DNA of 64,000 bases from Brevibacillus aydinogluensis (GCF_031954365.1 NZ_JAUSVZ010000013.1), one strand, 5' to 3'. Shown: positions 8,414 to 16,642, numbered from the stretch's first letter. Notes: generated by a model from the sequence alone, not told the origin. Numbers and translations are program-made.

Positions 8414-8572
8414 TTATCCGGTTGGTGCCGGTTTTTCGTTCATCTTCTCGATTACCTCTTCAATTTCAACCCCTGCAAAATCTGTAAACAGATTTTTTAT
8501 AGCTGCAGCAACAATACCCAGAAGTAACAGCACAAGCAAAACGGCAACCGCCGGAAGGGTCCACTCTCCCAC
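8414..8572 (-). CDS. Small single-span membrane protein, 52 aa
   Basis: Unrecognised. The product has one hydrophobic segment (LPAVAVLLVLLLLGIVAAA) near the N-terminus and an acidic amphipathic tail (GVEIEEVIEKMNEK). GTG 8572 has GGAGGGG at good spacing; the longer upstream frame lacks a well-placed SD. It follows the 87-aa membrane gene by 99 bp and ends at a strong terminator. Its position directly upstream of the tad operon is suggestive, but the terminator argues for a separate unit. Confidence 0.6.
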   Translation of the reverse strand: MGEWTLPAVAVLLVLLLLGIVAAAIKNLFTDFAGVEIEEVIEKMNEKPAPTG

Positions 8573-8671
8573 GAAATTCCCCTCCCGATTACGTGTTCCG
8601 CCAACCCTGCAGTCATTCTCACTGCTCCGCTCTGCAATTGTCCTTTCACAAACAATCAATTCTCGCTGCGG

Positions 8672-8935
8672 CTAGAACAGTCTGTATACGTAGGACAAAA
8701 ACATACCGAAGAAGAACAAGGTAGTGACGCCAATCAGCTTTCGCTCCCGCTCGATATCTATAAACCTAAACACAAAGAACAGAATCAATATGACAATCTT
8801 CCAAAGAGCGGATACAAATGGAAACGTAAGGCCGATTCCAAATGCGATCGTTCTCATGACTATAAAACTGGCAGATTTCATTTTCTCCTCATTCACCCCG
8901 TTGATTCCCTGCACACGTACAGTCGCCCGGAGCAT
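8672..8935 (-). CDS. Small membrane protein, 87 aa
   Basis: Unrecognised. Three hydrophobic stretches are visible (IVMRTIAFGIGLTFPFVSAL, WKIVILILFFVFRFI and LFFFGMFLSYVYRLF), suggesting two or three spans. ATG 8935 lies 7 nt after AGGAG. An internal ATG 19 codons later, with its own AGGAG, could be the true start and would give a purely hydrophobic protein. It is probably co-transcribed with the 52-aa gene. Confidence 0.55.
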   Translation of the reverse strand: MLRATVRVQGINGVNEEKMKSASFIVMRTIAFGIGLTFPFVSALWKIVILILFFVFRFIDIERERKLIGVTTLFFFGMFLSYVYRLF

Positions 8936-8976
8936 CGCCATTCTCCTGCACTCGTCATGCTTGTAAGAATGCCGCT

Positions 8977-9006
8977 TTTATAAATCTATCATGTTCTATC
9001 AGCCAA
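8977..9006 (-). promoter_or_regulatory. Probable sigma-A promoter for the small membrane genes
   Basis: TTGGCT (9006-9001) and TATAAA (8982-8977) are separated by 18 nt, about 40 nt upstream of the 87-aa gene. A second candidate, TTTACA-17-TAATGT, lies just upstream. Confidence 0.5.
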
Positions 9007-9072
9007 ACATTACCATTTCTTATCACAAATGTAAACAAGAAGCTATTGCCGATAAGCCACCGAAAAGAGAAA

Positions 9073-9102
9073 AGCCGCAGCATTCCTGAAGAAGCTGCGG
9101 CT
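9073..9102 (-). terminator. Rho-independent terminator after coaX
   Basis: A 9-bp perfect stem (AGCCGCAGC/GCTGCGGCT) with a 12-nt loop is followed on the minus strand by TTTCTCTTTT. It lies 40 bp beyond the coaX stop. Confidence 0.85.
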
Positions 9103-9144
9103 TTCTCTTTCCACTGCGCACGCGTTTCTTTGCGCGTACGCCCC

Positions 9145-9909
9145 TTATTGATTTCGTTCGTAGATCAGGCGAAGTCCCTTCAAGGTCAGGTAGGGATCGA
9201 CCACGTCGATGCACGATGCCTCATCTGCGACCAACGAGGCCAGGCCGCCGGTCGCCACCACGGTGGGGCGGGTCTTGTTCTCGGCGATAATCCGCCGTAC
9301 GATGCCTTCCACCAGGCCCACAAACCCGTAGTAGATTCCGGCCTGCATGGCAGTAATCGTGTTGCGCCCCACCACGCTGGGCGGTTTGGTCATCTCGAAG
9401 CGCGGCAGCTTGGCAGCGCGGCTCACCAGCGCTTCCGTGGAGACGCTGATCCCCGGAGCGATCGCGCCGCCCCAGTACTGTCCCCGTTCGTCCACGTAGC
9501 AAAACGTGGTGGCCGTCCCGAAGTCGACGACGATCAGCGGCGCGCCGTAATGATGGATGGCCGCCACCGCGTTGACGATCCGGTCCGAGCCCACCTCGCG
9601 GGGATACTCGTACTTGATGTTGAGGCCGGTCTTGATCCCCGGTCCGACGATCAGCGGCTTGATGCGGAAGTATTTGTCGCACATCCGCTCGATCGTCAGA
9701 TTCAGCGGCGGCACCACCGAAGAGATGATCACCCCGTCCACCTGATCCAGCGTCAGGCCGACGCTGTCAAACAAACTGCGGACCAGCATGCCGTACTCAT
9801 CCTCGGTCTTGTTGCGGTCGGTGGCGATCCGCCAATGGTGCCGCAGCTCTTCGCCCGTATACAGTCCCATGACAATATTGGAGTTGCCGACATCCATCAC
9901 CAGTAGCAT
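9145..9909 (-). CDS. coaX: Type III pantothenate kinase
   Basis: 254 aa. It phosphorylates pantothenate in the first step of CoA synthesis. The ASKHA-fold signatures are visible: DVGNSNIVMG at the N-terminus, GSDRIVNAVAA, VVDFGTATTF (catalytic Asp region), GGAIAPGISVS and ATGGLA. The length is normal for the family. ATG 9909 has AAGGGGA upstream and lies 11 nt after the nadC stop, so coaX is the last gene of a nadB-nadC-coaX operon. In B. subtilis coaX follows ftsH directly; here about 9 kb of NAD and zinc genes separate them. Confidence 0.95.
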   Translation of the reverse strand: MLLVMDVGNSNIVMGLYTGEELRHHWRIATDRNKTEDEYGMLVRSLFDSVGLTLDQVDGVIISSVVPPLNLTIERMCDKYFRIKPLIVGPGIKTGLNIKYEYPREVGSDRIVNAVAAIHHYGAPLIVVDFGTATTFCYVDERGQYWGGAIAPGISVSTEALVSRAAKLPRFEMTKPPSVVGRNTITAMQAGIYYGFVGLVEGIVRRIIAENKTRPTVVATGGLASLVADEASCIDVVDPYLTLKGLRLIYERNQ

Positions 9910-9920
9910 GCGGGTTCCCC

Positions 9921-10766
9921 TTACCGTTTACGTGTATTGAGATCGAGACTGATATCCAGCGCCTTGACCGAATGCGTCAGCGCCCCGACGGAGATGACGT
10001 CCACACCTGTCTCCGCGATGGAACGGATTGTGTCCAGCGTGACGCCGCCGGAGGCTTCCACCACGGCGCGGCCGCCAATCAGCGTCACCGCCTGTTTCAT
10101 TACGTCCAGCGGCATGTTGTCCAGCATGATGATGTCCGCCCCTGCGTCCAGCGCCTCCTGCACCTGGTCGAGCGTCTCCGTCTCCACCTCAATCGTCATC
10201 GTGTGCGGAACCGCCGCCCGGGCCGAAGCCACCGCCTGGGCAATGCCGCCGGCGCCCTTGATGTGGTTGTCCTTGATCATCACCGCGTCATACAAGGCGT
10301 AGCGGTGGTTGTGACCGCCGCCGACGCGGACCGCGTACTTCTCCAGCATGCGCAGCCCCGGTGTGGTTTTGCGCGTATCCACCACCCGCGCCTTGGTGCC
10401 GGAGACCGCTTGGGCGTACTCGCTGGTCCGGGTGGCGATGCCGGAGAGGCGCTGCAGCAGGTTGAGCGCCAGCCGCTCTCCGCTGAGAATGGAGCGGACC
10501 GAACCGCTCACTTCGGCGATCTGCTCCCCCTTTTCGACGCGGGCCCCTTCCTTCACCAGCGCGGTAAAGGACAGCGTCGGGTCCACTGTTTCAAACACCA
10601 ACTGCGCCACCGGCAGACCGGCGATGACGCCCGCTTCCTTTGCGTACAGAATCCCGACGCCCTGCGCCGTTTCCGGGATGGTGCTCATTGTAGTCACGTC
10701 GCCAAATCCGATATCTTCCTGCAGCCACTCTTCGATTTTGCGCTGCAATTCCCGTTTACTCCACAT
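9921..10766 (-). CDS. nadC: Nicotinate-nucleotide pyrophosphorylase (carboxylating)
   Basis: 281 aa. It converts quinolinate and PRPP to nicotinate mononucleotide. QPRTase features: an N-terminal LQEDIGFGDVTT, the catalytic core GERLALNLLQRLSGIAT, VVDTRKTTPGLR, KDNHI and GADIIMLDNMP, and a C-terminal EASGGV...DVISVG phosphate site. ATG 10766 overlaps the nadB 3' end by 11 bp, consistent with coupling; an upstream GTG at 10778 has its SD too close. Substrate comes from NadB plus NadA (encoded at 16.7 kb). Confidence 0.95.
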   Translation of the reverse strand: MWSKRELQRKIEEWLQEDIGFGDVTTMSTIPETAQGVGILYAKEAGVIAGLPVAQLVFETVDPTLSFTALVKEGARVEKGEQIAEVSGSVRSILSGERLALNLLQRLSGIATRTSEYAQAVSGTKARVVDTRKTTPGLRMLEKYAVRVGGGHNHRYALYDAVMIKDNHIKGAGGIAQAVASARAAVPHTMTIEVETETLDQVQEALDAGADIIMLDNMPLDVMKQAVTLIGGRAVVEASGGVTLDTIRSIAETGVDVISVGALTHSVKALDISLDLNTRKR

Positions 10767-12378
10767 CGTACTGTTCACTCTCCTCGCGCACGCCTTCGCC
10801 GATCGATTGGATGATGTGCTTGCGCCAAATCAGGTCGTCCTTGTTGGGGAAATCAATGCGATAGTGACCGCCCCGGCTTTCCTCCCGCAGCAGTGCCGCG
10901 CGCGTCGTCAGCACGGCGGTATTCAGCAGGTTGAGAAACTCAAACGATTCCCGGTCACTGTACGTTCCGTAACAAAACTGCTGCATGCGCTCCAGCTCGT
11001 CCAGCGCTTTTCGCAGGCCTTTCTCATGCCGTTTCAAGCCCACGTGGCGCAGCATCAGTTTTTGCAAGCGGACCCGCTGTTCCCGCGTGTCCACGCTGCG
11101 GGATGTCCGCTTTGGCTCCACCGCGGCAAACGGACGCACCTCGGGCAGCGGCGTCAGCTCGCGGATGCGGCGAACGATGCGGTGACCGAACACCACCGCC
11201 TCCGACAGCGAGTTGCTCGCCAGCCGGTTGGCACCGTGCACCCCCGTGCAGGACACCTCGCCGCAGGCAAACAGCCGCCTGGTGGAGGTCTCGCCATTCA
11301 GATCCGTCTGCACCCCGCCCATGATGTAGTGGCAGGCGGGCGCCACCGGAATCCAGTCCGTCACCATGTCCAGCCCGTACTGCAGGCAGAACCGGTAGAT
11401 GGTCGGAAACCGGTGCTTGATCAGCTCTTCCGACTCATGAGTAATATCCAGGTATACGTAGGACGAATGGGTCTTTTCCATCTCCGACACGATCGCCCGG
11501 GCCACGACGTCGCGAGGAGCCAGTTCTTTTTGCGGGTGGTATTTTTCCATGAACCTCTCGCCGCTGGTGTTGCGCAAAATGGCTCCTTCCCCGCGCACCG
11601 CCTCCGAGATGAGAAAACGGGGCGCTCCCGGGTAGTAAAGCGCGGTGGGATGAAATTGAATAAACTCCACGTCCTTGATCCGTGCCCCGGCGCGGTACGC
11701 CATCGCGATCCCGTCCGCCGTGGCGATGTCGGGGTTGGTCGTGTAGCGGTAGAGCTGTCCCGCTCCCCCCGTCGCCAGCACGGTTGCGTTTGATTCGAGG
11801 AAAAACAGGCCGCCTTCCTGGTTCTGCACGATGACTCCGACGCACTCGCCGTCCTGTGTCACCACATCGATCGCGAAGTGGTTTTCCAGCACGGTGATGT
11901 TGGCTTGATCGCGCACACGGGCGGACAAGGCGCGGACGATCTCCGCCCCGGTCGCGTCGCCGTGGGCGTGCAGGATCCGCCGCTTGCTGTGCGCTCCCTC
12001 TTTGGTCAGCTCATAGCGCCCCTGGGCGTCCTTGTCAAATTTCGTACCGTACGCGATCAGCTCTTTCAACCGCTCCGGTCCTTCGTGCACCAGCACCTCC
12101 ACCGCTGCGTACGAGCAGAGGCCCGCTCCGGCGATCAACGTATCCTGCCGGTGCAGCGCGGGGGAGTCCGATTTGGCCGTCACAGCGGCGATCCCTCCCT
12201 GGGCCCAACGGGTATTGCTGTCGTCCAGCCCCTTTTTGCTGATCAGTACCACGTCGGCGTACTCGCTCGCCTGAAGTGCCGTGTACAACCCGGCAATCCC
12301 GGCGCCGATCACCGCCACATCCGTTTTTACACGAGGCAGCGTATGCAGGTCAAAGTCAACGATATAACGGGGAATCAT
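10756..12378 (-). CDS. nadB: L-aspartate oxidase
   Basis: 540 aa, normal family length. It oxidises L-aspartate to iminoaspartate, the substrate of NadA. The FAD dinucleotide fold VAVIGAGIAGLYTALQAS begins at about residue 22. The succinate-dehydrogenase-like active-site blocks (TRWAQGGIAAV, HSKRRILHAHGDATG, EFIQFHPTALY, HYIMGGV, GEVSCTGVHGANRLASNSLSEAVVFG) are all present. ATG 12378 has a weak GAAGGG SD about 11 nt upstream. A clear -10 element lies 56 bp upstream. First gene of nadB-nadC-coaX. Confidence 0.96.
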   Translation of the reverse strand: MIPRYIVDFDLHTLPRVKTDVAVIGAGIAGLYTALQASEYADVVLISKKGLDDSNTRWAQGGIAAVTAKSDSPALHRQDTLIAGAGLCSYAAVEVLVHEGPERLKELIAYGTKFDKDAQGRYELTKEGAHSKRRILHAHGDATGAEIVRALSARVRDQANITVLENHFAIDVVTQDGECVGVIVQNQEGGLFFLESNATVLATGGAGQLYRYTTNPDIATADGIAMAYRAGARIKDVEFIQFHPTALYYPGAPRFLISEAVRGEGAILRNTSGERFMEKYHPQKELAPRDVVARAIVSEMEKTHSSYVYLDITHESEELIKHRFPTIYRFCLQYGLDMVTDWIPVAPACHYIMGGVQTDLNGETSTRRLFACGEVSCTGVHGANRLASNSLSEAVVFGHRIVRRIRELTPLPEVRPFAAVEPKRTSRSVDTREQRVRLQKLMLRHVGLKRHEKGLRKALDELERMQQFCYGTYSDRESFEFLNLLNTAVLTTRAALLREESRGGHYRIDFPNKDDLIWRKHIIQSIGEGVREESEQYDVE

Positions 12379-12433
12379 GCCGCTGTGTCCCTTCTCTCTT
12401 CCGTGTGATCAAATGGCACATCTTGTCCCACTC

Positions 12434-12461
12434 ATTATAGCAAATACACGTTTGCCGCCAA
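12434..12461 (-). promoter_or_regulatory. Probable sigma-A promoter of nadB-nadC-coaX
   Basis: A perfect TATAAT (12439-12434) lies 56 bp upstream of the nadB ATG. The -35 (TTGGCG at 12461-12456, 16-nt spacer) is weak. No NadR-type operator was recognised. Confidence 0.6.
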
Positions 12462-12565
12462 AAGCCGGTATGCCGCCCGATAAACAAGCAGATGGCCGAT
12501 CGCCGCTCGGTTTCAGCCAGCGGAAAACATTTGTTACTACCCGGCTCCCCCAAAAACGGGAGCGG

Positions 12566-12606
12566 CAAAAAAGAAAACATGCCGCCCATCTTCAGGCAGC
12601 ATGTTT
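12566..12606 (-). terminator. Rho-independent terminator after zur
   Basis: A 12-bp stem with one mismatch (arms 12575-12586 and 12595-12606, 8-nt loop) is followed on the minus strand by TTCTTTTTT. It lies 80 bp past the zur stop and closes the znuC-znuB-zur unit. Confidence 0.85.
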
Positions 12607-12685
12607 CGCTCATGCGTTCGCTGGCGTCCAATCCATTACGTCCCATTCACAGTGAGCGCGCCTTTTTTCCTGTACAGACGGCCGC

Positions 12686-13108
12686 TCACTGTGCCGGCCG
12701 GCACTCCTTGCACGTACCGTATACCTCAAATTTGTGGCCGGTCACCTGGAATTCCTCCGGGATCGATTGCAGCACGCTCATCGGACAGCCGGGCAGTGCC
12801 GACGTCTTGCCGCATACCGTGCAAATCACGTGATGATGGTGGTGGCCGTCAACCGAGCAGGCCAGCCGGTACTTTCCTTCCCCGTCCAGCTCCGTCTCTT
12901 CCAGGATGCCCAGTTTCACAAATGTGGAGATGTTGCGATAGACTGTGTCAAAGCTGAGAGAGGGGTAGTGGTCCCTGATTCGCTCCATGATTTCCTTGGC
13001 CGACAGGTACCGTTTCTCTTCCGCGCAGATGCGGATCATCTCTTCCCGTTTGCCGGTGTATTTGTATCCGTTTTCTTTCAATATCTGCAGCGCTTCTTCT
13101 ACCGTCAT
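12686..13108 (-). CDS. zur: Zinc uptake repressor, Fur family
   Basis: 140 aa. The sequence closely matches what I remember of B. subtilis Zur (KENGYKYTGKREEM; LSFDTVYRNIS; HHHHHVICTVCGKT; GHKFEVYGTCKEC). The winged helix occupies the first half. The second half carries the His-rich sensory site and the two CxxC pairs of the structural zinc. ATG 13108 is chosen because GGAG lies 8 nt upstream; the TTG at 13114 is too close. It is the last gene of znuC-znuB-zur, so it should repress its own synthesis through the Zur box at 14797-14817. Confidence 0.92.
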   Translation of the reverse strand: MTVEEALQILKENGYKYTGKREEMIRICAEEKRYLSAKEIMERIRDHYPSLSFDTVYRNISTFVKLGILEETELDGEGKYRLACSVDGHHHHHVICTVCGKTSALPGCPMSVLQSIPEEFQVTGHKFEVYGTCKECRPAQ

Positions 13109-13138
13109 CGCCAACGCTCCTTCCCGCTTACTATGGTC

Positions 13139-13978
13139 TTACCGCAGAGCGGCCCTCAGCCGTTTCACTCCCAATACCGCAACCAAGATGAGAACAGCCA
13201 TCAATACAATGGTACCACCTGAAGCCCAGTCCAGCAGATAAGCAAGGTAGAGGCCGACCAGCACGGACATCTCCGCGAAGACGATCGCGTACAGGATCGT
13301 CTGGCGGAAGCTGCCGGCAATCTGCAGGCTGGCCGCCACCGGTATGGTGATCAGCGCCGAGATCAAGAGCACGCCGACAATCCGCATCGACGCCGCGATC
13401 GTCAGCGCGACCAGCACCATGAACCAGAGGTTGATCGACCGGCGAGCCACCCCGGAGACGCGGGCAAATTCCTCGTCGAACGAGACGGCAAACAGCTCCT
13501 TGTACAGCAAAAACACGGTGACCAGCACCACCGCCGCCACGCCAATCAGCGCATACAAGTCGTCCTTGGTCACGGCGACGATCTTCCCGAACAAGTACGA
13601 GTACAGGTCGGCGTTAAATCCTTTGGCGATGCTGATCAATACCGTAAACAGCCCCAGCCCGCCGGAGATGATGATCGGTATCGCCAAATCCTGATACGAT
13701 TTGTATACCTTTCTCAACCGCTCGATAAACAGCGATCCTGCCACCGAAAACAACATGCCGAAAAACAGCGGATTGACCGCTTGAAACAGCGCCACCTTTT
13801 TGGACAGCAGCATCCCCGCCGCGACGCCGGAAAGCGTCACGTGGGACAGTCCGTCCGCCATCATCGACAGGCGGCGCACAATCAAAAACGTCCCCAATAT
13901 GGGACAAATCAGTCCGATCAGCACCCCGGACAGCAGGGTGTAACGCAAAAAGTCATACTGCCACCAGTCAGCCAGCAT
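13139..13978 (-). CDS. znuB: Zinc ABC transporter permease
   Basis: 279 aa. An ABC-3 family membrane protein with about eight hydrophobic segments. Conserved blocks include GVLIGLICPILGTFLIVRRLSM near the N-terminus, the DGLSHVTLSG coupling region and VLLISALITIPVAASLQ near the C-terminus. It forms the zinc channel with ZnuC (ATPase) and ZnuA (binding lipoprotein). ATG 13978 is used because GGAG is 7 nt upstream; the ATG two codons earlier is too close. It lies 31 bp after znuC and 30 bp before zur. Confidence 0.92.
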   Translation of the reverse strand: MLADWWQYDFLRYTLLSGVLIGLICPILGTFLIVRRLSMMADGLSHVTLSGVAAGMLLSKKVALFQAVNPLFFGMLFSVAGSLFIERLRKVYKSYQDLAIPIIISGGLGLFTVLISIAKGFNADLYSYLFGKIVAVTKDDLYALIGVAAVVLVTVFLLYKELFAVSFDEEFARVSGVARRSINLWFMVLVALTIAASMRIVGVLLISALITIPVAASLQIAGSFRQTILYAIVFAEMSVLVGLYLAYLLDWASGGTIVLMAVLILVAVLGVKRLRAALR

Positions 13979-14009
13979 GGTCATGCTCCTTCTTTCCGTT
14001 CCCCGATTG

Positions 14010-14780
14010 TCAATGATGATGAGCGAGCAGCTTCACCGTATCGCCGTACATCTGCTGCAAGATGCGCTCGTGACTGTGGGCAAACTCGTCCGCCGTCCCG
14101 TGGAAGTGCAGCCGCCGCTGCAGGCAGGCCACCTTGTTCACCCACTGGGTCATCACGCCCACATCGTGGCTGACGATCATCATCGTCATGCCGTTCTCTT
14201 CCTTGAGCGAGCGCAGCAGCTCGTAAAACTGCTCGATCGATTCCTGATCCACGCCCACCGTTGGTTCGTCGAGGATCAGCAGTTCCGGCTCCGCCACCAG
14301 CGCCCGGGCGATAAACACCCGCTGGAGCTGACCGCCAGACAGGCTGCCGATCCGCTGATCCAGCTTTTCCGCCAAGCCGACGCGTTCCACCACGTCCCGC
14401 ACCTTCTCGTGATGGTGCGGCTTCAGGCGGCGGAACAGCCCGACCTTGCCCACCAGGCCGGAGGAGACCACTTCCCGCACGGTAGCCGGAAAACCGCCCG
14501 CGCCGTGGGCAGCCTGCTGAGCGACGTAACCGATCTTGGTCCAGTCGCGGAACCGGGAGAGCGGCTGACCGAACAGCTCCACCTTCCCTTTGGTCGCCGG
14601 CAGCAGACCGAGGATCAGCTTCATCAATGTCGATTTGCCCGACCCGTTGGGACCGACGATGCCGACAAAATCCCCCCGCTCCAGCGTAAAGGTGACGTCG
14701 TCCAGCACCACTTTATCTTCGTATTGAAAGCTGACCGAAGTGAGCTGTACCACGGCCTCTTTGTGATGCGTCCGTTCCAT
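14010..14780 (-). CDS. znuC: Zinc ABC transporter ATP-binding protein
   Basis: 256 aa. ABC ATPase with Walker A GPNGSGKST, Q-loop GYVAQQ, signature LSGGQLQR, Walker B LLILDEP and the H-loop SHD. ATG 14780 follows AGAAGGGA. The longer upstream frame would run through the Zur box and is rejected. First gene of znuC-znuB-zur, with a sigma-A promoter and a Zur box directly upstream. Confidence 0.93.
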   Translation of the reverse strand: MERTHHKEAVVQLTSVSFQYEDKVVLDDVTFTLERGDFVGIVGPNGSGKSTLMKLILGLLPATKGKVELFGQPLSRFRDWTKIGYVAQQAAHGAGGFPATVREVVSSGLVGKVGLFRRLKPHHHEKVRDVVERVGLAEKLDQRIGSLSGGQLQRVFIARALVAEPELLILDEPTVGVDQESIEQFYELLRSLKEENGMTMMIVSHDVGVMTQWVNKVACLQRRLHFHGTADEFAHSHERILQQMYGDTVKLLAHHH

Positions 14781-14796
14781 AAGACAATCCCTTCTC

Positions 14797-14817
14797 AAAT
14801 CGGATTTATTCAGATTT
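14797..14817 (-). promoter_or_regulatory. Zur box upstream of znuC-znuB-zur
   Basis: A 21-bp site with half-sites AAATC and CGATTT. It matches the Bacillus Zur consensus (AAATCGTAAT, N, ATTACGATTT, remembered) at 16 of 20 defined positions. It starts 9 bp downstream of the -10 element, so bound Zur would block initiation. Confidence 0.8.
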
Positions 14818-14826
14818 GCTCCCTTC

Positions 14827-14855
14827 ATCCTACTACGATTAGCCAAAATCCTCAA
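14827..14855 (-). promoter_or_regulatory. Sigma-A promoter of znuC-znuB-zur
   Basis: TTGAGG (14855-14850) and TAGGAT (14832-14827) with a 17-nt spacer. The initiation region is covered by the Zur box. Confidence 0.65.
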
Positions 14856-14919
14856 GTATACACATATCCTTCGCATTCACCGGCACGGGCAAGCACACTC
14901 GGAGGACAATCTCGTCTTC

Positions 14920-15927
14920 TTACTGCAGCGCTGTGCGCAGCATGTTCAGATTGTCGCGCATGATGGAGAGATAATCCTTGCCGGACTGAGCTTCTTGTTC
15001 CGTCAGTCCTTCCAAGGGGTTGAGCGTGCCCGTTTTCACGCCTGCCTCTTTGGCGATGACCTCCGCCACTTTCGGAGAGACCAGCGTTTCAAACAGAACG
15101 TAGGAGATGTTGTGCTCCTTGATGTGCTCCACCAGTTCCTTCATGTCGGAAGGGGACGGTTCATCCGCCGGGTTAAGTCCGGAGATGGCCACCTGTTTCA
15201 ATCCATAACGGTGCGCCAGGTAAGCAAATGCGCTGTGAGAGACCATAAATTCTTTTTTCGGCGCCTTTGCCACCATCTCCTGAAACTCCTGGTCAAGCTG
15301 GTCCAAGTCGCTGGCCAGCTGCTTGAAGTTCGCTTCGTAATCGGCCGCGTGCGCCTGGTCTTTTTGCGCCAGCGCCGCCTTGATCTTTTCGGCCTGCTCC
15401 TTCAGCATGGTCGGGTCGAGCCATACGTGCGGGTCAAACTGCCCGTGCTCGTGGGCCTTTGTCGAGCCTCCTTCCTCGTGCTCCTCGTGTCCGTGTTCCG
15501 CGCTCCCTTCCTGATGTTCGTCACCGTGCTGGTGATCCTCCGCGGCCTTGAGCAGTTCCAATCCTTCCGTGGCGTTGATCACAACCGTCTTGTTTTTGTC
15601 GAGACCCTCGACCGCCTTGTCCACCCACGCCTCAAAGCCATTGCCGTTGTAGATGAACAGATCGGCTCCCGACAGGCCGACCATGTCCTGTGCCGTCGGT
15701 TCAAAATCGTGGGGTTCAACGCCGGTCGGCACGATGTTGGTTACCTCGGCGTGATCGCCGGCGATCCGCTTGGCCGCGAACTCCAGCGGATAGATGGAGG
15801 TGTATACTTTCAGTTTTGACGCGCCCGCATCTGTCTGGGGCCCGTTTTGGGAGGCGTCCTGCGCTCCGCAGCCGGCAAGCGCTGCCGCCGTGATGACACT
15901 CAGTATAGTTAACAGGCTCTTTTTCAT
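14920..15927 (-). CDS. znuA: Zinc-binding lipoprotein of the Znu transporter
   Basis: 335 aa. A lipoprotein signal peptide ends at LAGC (Cys about 20). The rest is a cluster A-I metal-binding domain with ligand-region motifs GVEPHDFEPTAQD, the DPHVWLDP block after a His/Glu-rich loop (HQHGDEHQEG...HGHEEHEEG), MVSHSAFAYLAHRYGL and VLFETLVSPKVAEVIA. The charged His loop is typical of zinc rather than manganese binders. It is transcribed separately from znuC, with its own consensus promoter and a near-perfect Zur box. The start is ATG 15927. Confidence 0.94.
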   Translation of the reverse strand: MKKSLLTILSVITAAALAGCGAQDASQNGPQTDAGASKLKVYTSIYPLEFAAKRIAGDHAEVTNIVPTGVEPHDFEPTAQDMVGLSGADLFIYNGNGFEAWVDKAVEGLDKNKTVVINATEGLELLKAAEDHQHGDEHQEGSAEHGHEEHEEGGSTKAHEHGQFDPHVWLDPTMLKEQAEKIKAALAQKDQAHAADYEANFKQLASDLDQLDQEFQEMVAKAPKKEFMVSHSAFAYLAHRYGLKQVAISGLNPADEPSPSDMKELVEHIKEHNISYVLFETLVSPKVAEVIAKEAGVKTGTLNPLEGLTEQEAQSGKDYLSIMRDNLNMLRTALQ

Positions 15928-15945
15928 CCTTACTCGTCCTCTCCA

Positions 15946-15966
15946 AATTCATAATCATTACGATTT
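15946..15966 (-). promoter_or_regulatory. Zur box upstream of znuA
   Basis: On the minus strand the site begins AAATCGTAAT, a perfect left half of the remembered Bacillus Zur consensus, followed by a degenerate right half (ATTATGAATT). It lies between the -10 element and the znuA SD. Confidence 0.88.
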
Positions 15967-15983
15967 ACAAGATGTCGTTCTTA

Positions 15984-16012
15984 ATTATACGGACAGATGA
16001 CCGGGATGTAAA
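15984..16012 (-). promoter_or_regulatory. Sigma-A promoter of znuA
   Basis: TTTACA (16012-16007), 17-nt spacer, TATAAT (15989-15984). A near-consensus promoter immediately upstream of the Zur box. Confidence 0.85.
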
Positions 16013-16096
16013 TAGGATTTATTCCGATTTACCTGCTGGCTTTCACACTTTCTGCACAAGGATATGATATGATTGTCGCAAGGAGGTATGTCCCGC

Positions 16097-16588
16097 ATGA
16101 AACGGAAACCGTTGCTCGCCATCAGTCTCCTGGCGGCGGCCCTGATTGCCGGCTGCGACGGGCAGGATAATGCCCAGGGCGACCACTCCGGTCACCAACA
16201 GCACGCCCCCAATGGAGACCTGCAGGAATTGACCGCCTCGGCGGACCAACTGCCCAGCTTTTTGAACGATCTGGACCCCCAGATCGTAGCGGCCTATAAA
16301 ATCGCCGCCGCCAACCGCGACCTGTTGAAATCCATTCCATGCTACTGCGGCTGCGGGGAAAGCGCCGGCCATCAGCACAACGGCAACTGCTTTATCAAGG
16401 AAGAACGGGAAGACGGCTCCATCGTCTGGGACGATCACGGCACACGCTGCGGCGTCTGCATGGAAATCGCCATCGTCTCGTCCAAACTGAAGCAGGAGGG
16501 CAAATCGGTCAAGGAAATCCGCCAGTTTATCGACGACACCTACAAGGAAGGCTACGCCGAACCGACGCCTACCCCGATGCCATCGTAA
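16097..16588 (+). CDS. PCYCGC-motif lipoprotein
   Basis: 163 aa. A lipoprotein signal ends LIAGC (Cys20). The mature part has a His-rich stretch (DHSGHQQH) and then the signature IPCYCGCG (Cys 82, 84, 86), with further Cys at 98, 118 and 121 and GHQHNGNCF. This fits the PCYCGC-motif family (PF13798, from memory), whose function is not established. The clustered Cys/His suggests metal or thiol chemistry outside the membrane. ATG 16097 has AGGAGG 10 nt upstream; in-frame ATGs nearer the SD are less likely. It is divergent from Zur-controlled znuA, with no Zur box of its own visible. Confidence 0.85.
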   Translation: MKRKPLLAISLLAAALIAGCDGQDNAQGDHSGHQQHAPNGDLQELTASADQLPSFLNDLDPQIVAAYKIAAANRDLLKSIPCYCGCGESAGHQHNGNCFIKEEREDGSIVWDDHGTRCGVCMEIAIVSSKLKQEGKSVKEIRQFIDDTYKEGYAEPTPTPMPS

Positions 16589-16642
16589 TTACGCGCGCCC
16601 TGTCTTGCCGGGGACGCGCCCGCTGCATGTGCCCCCACAAGC

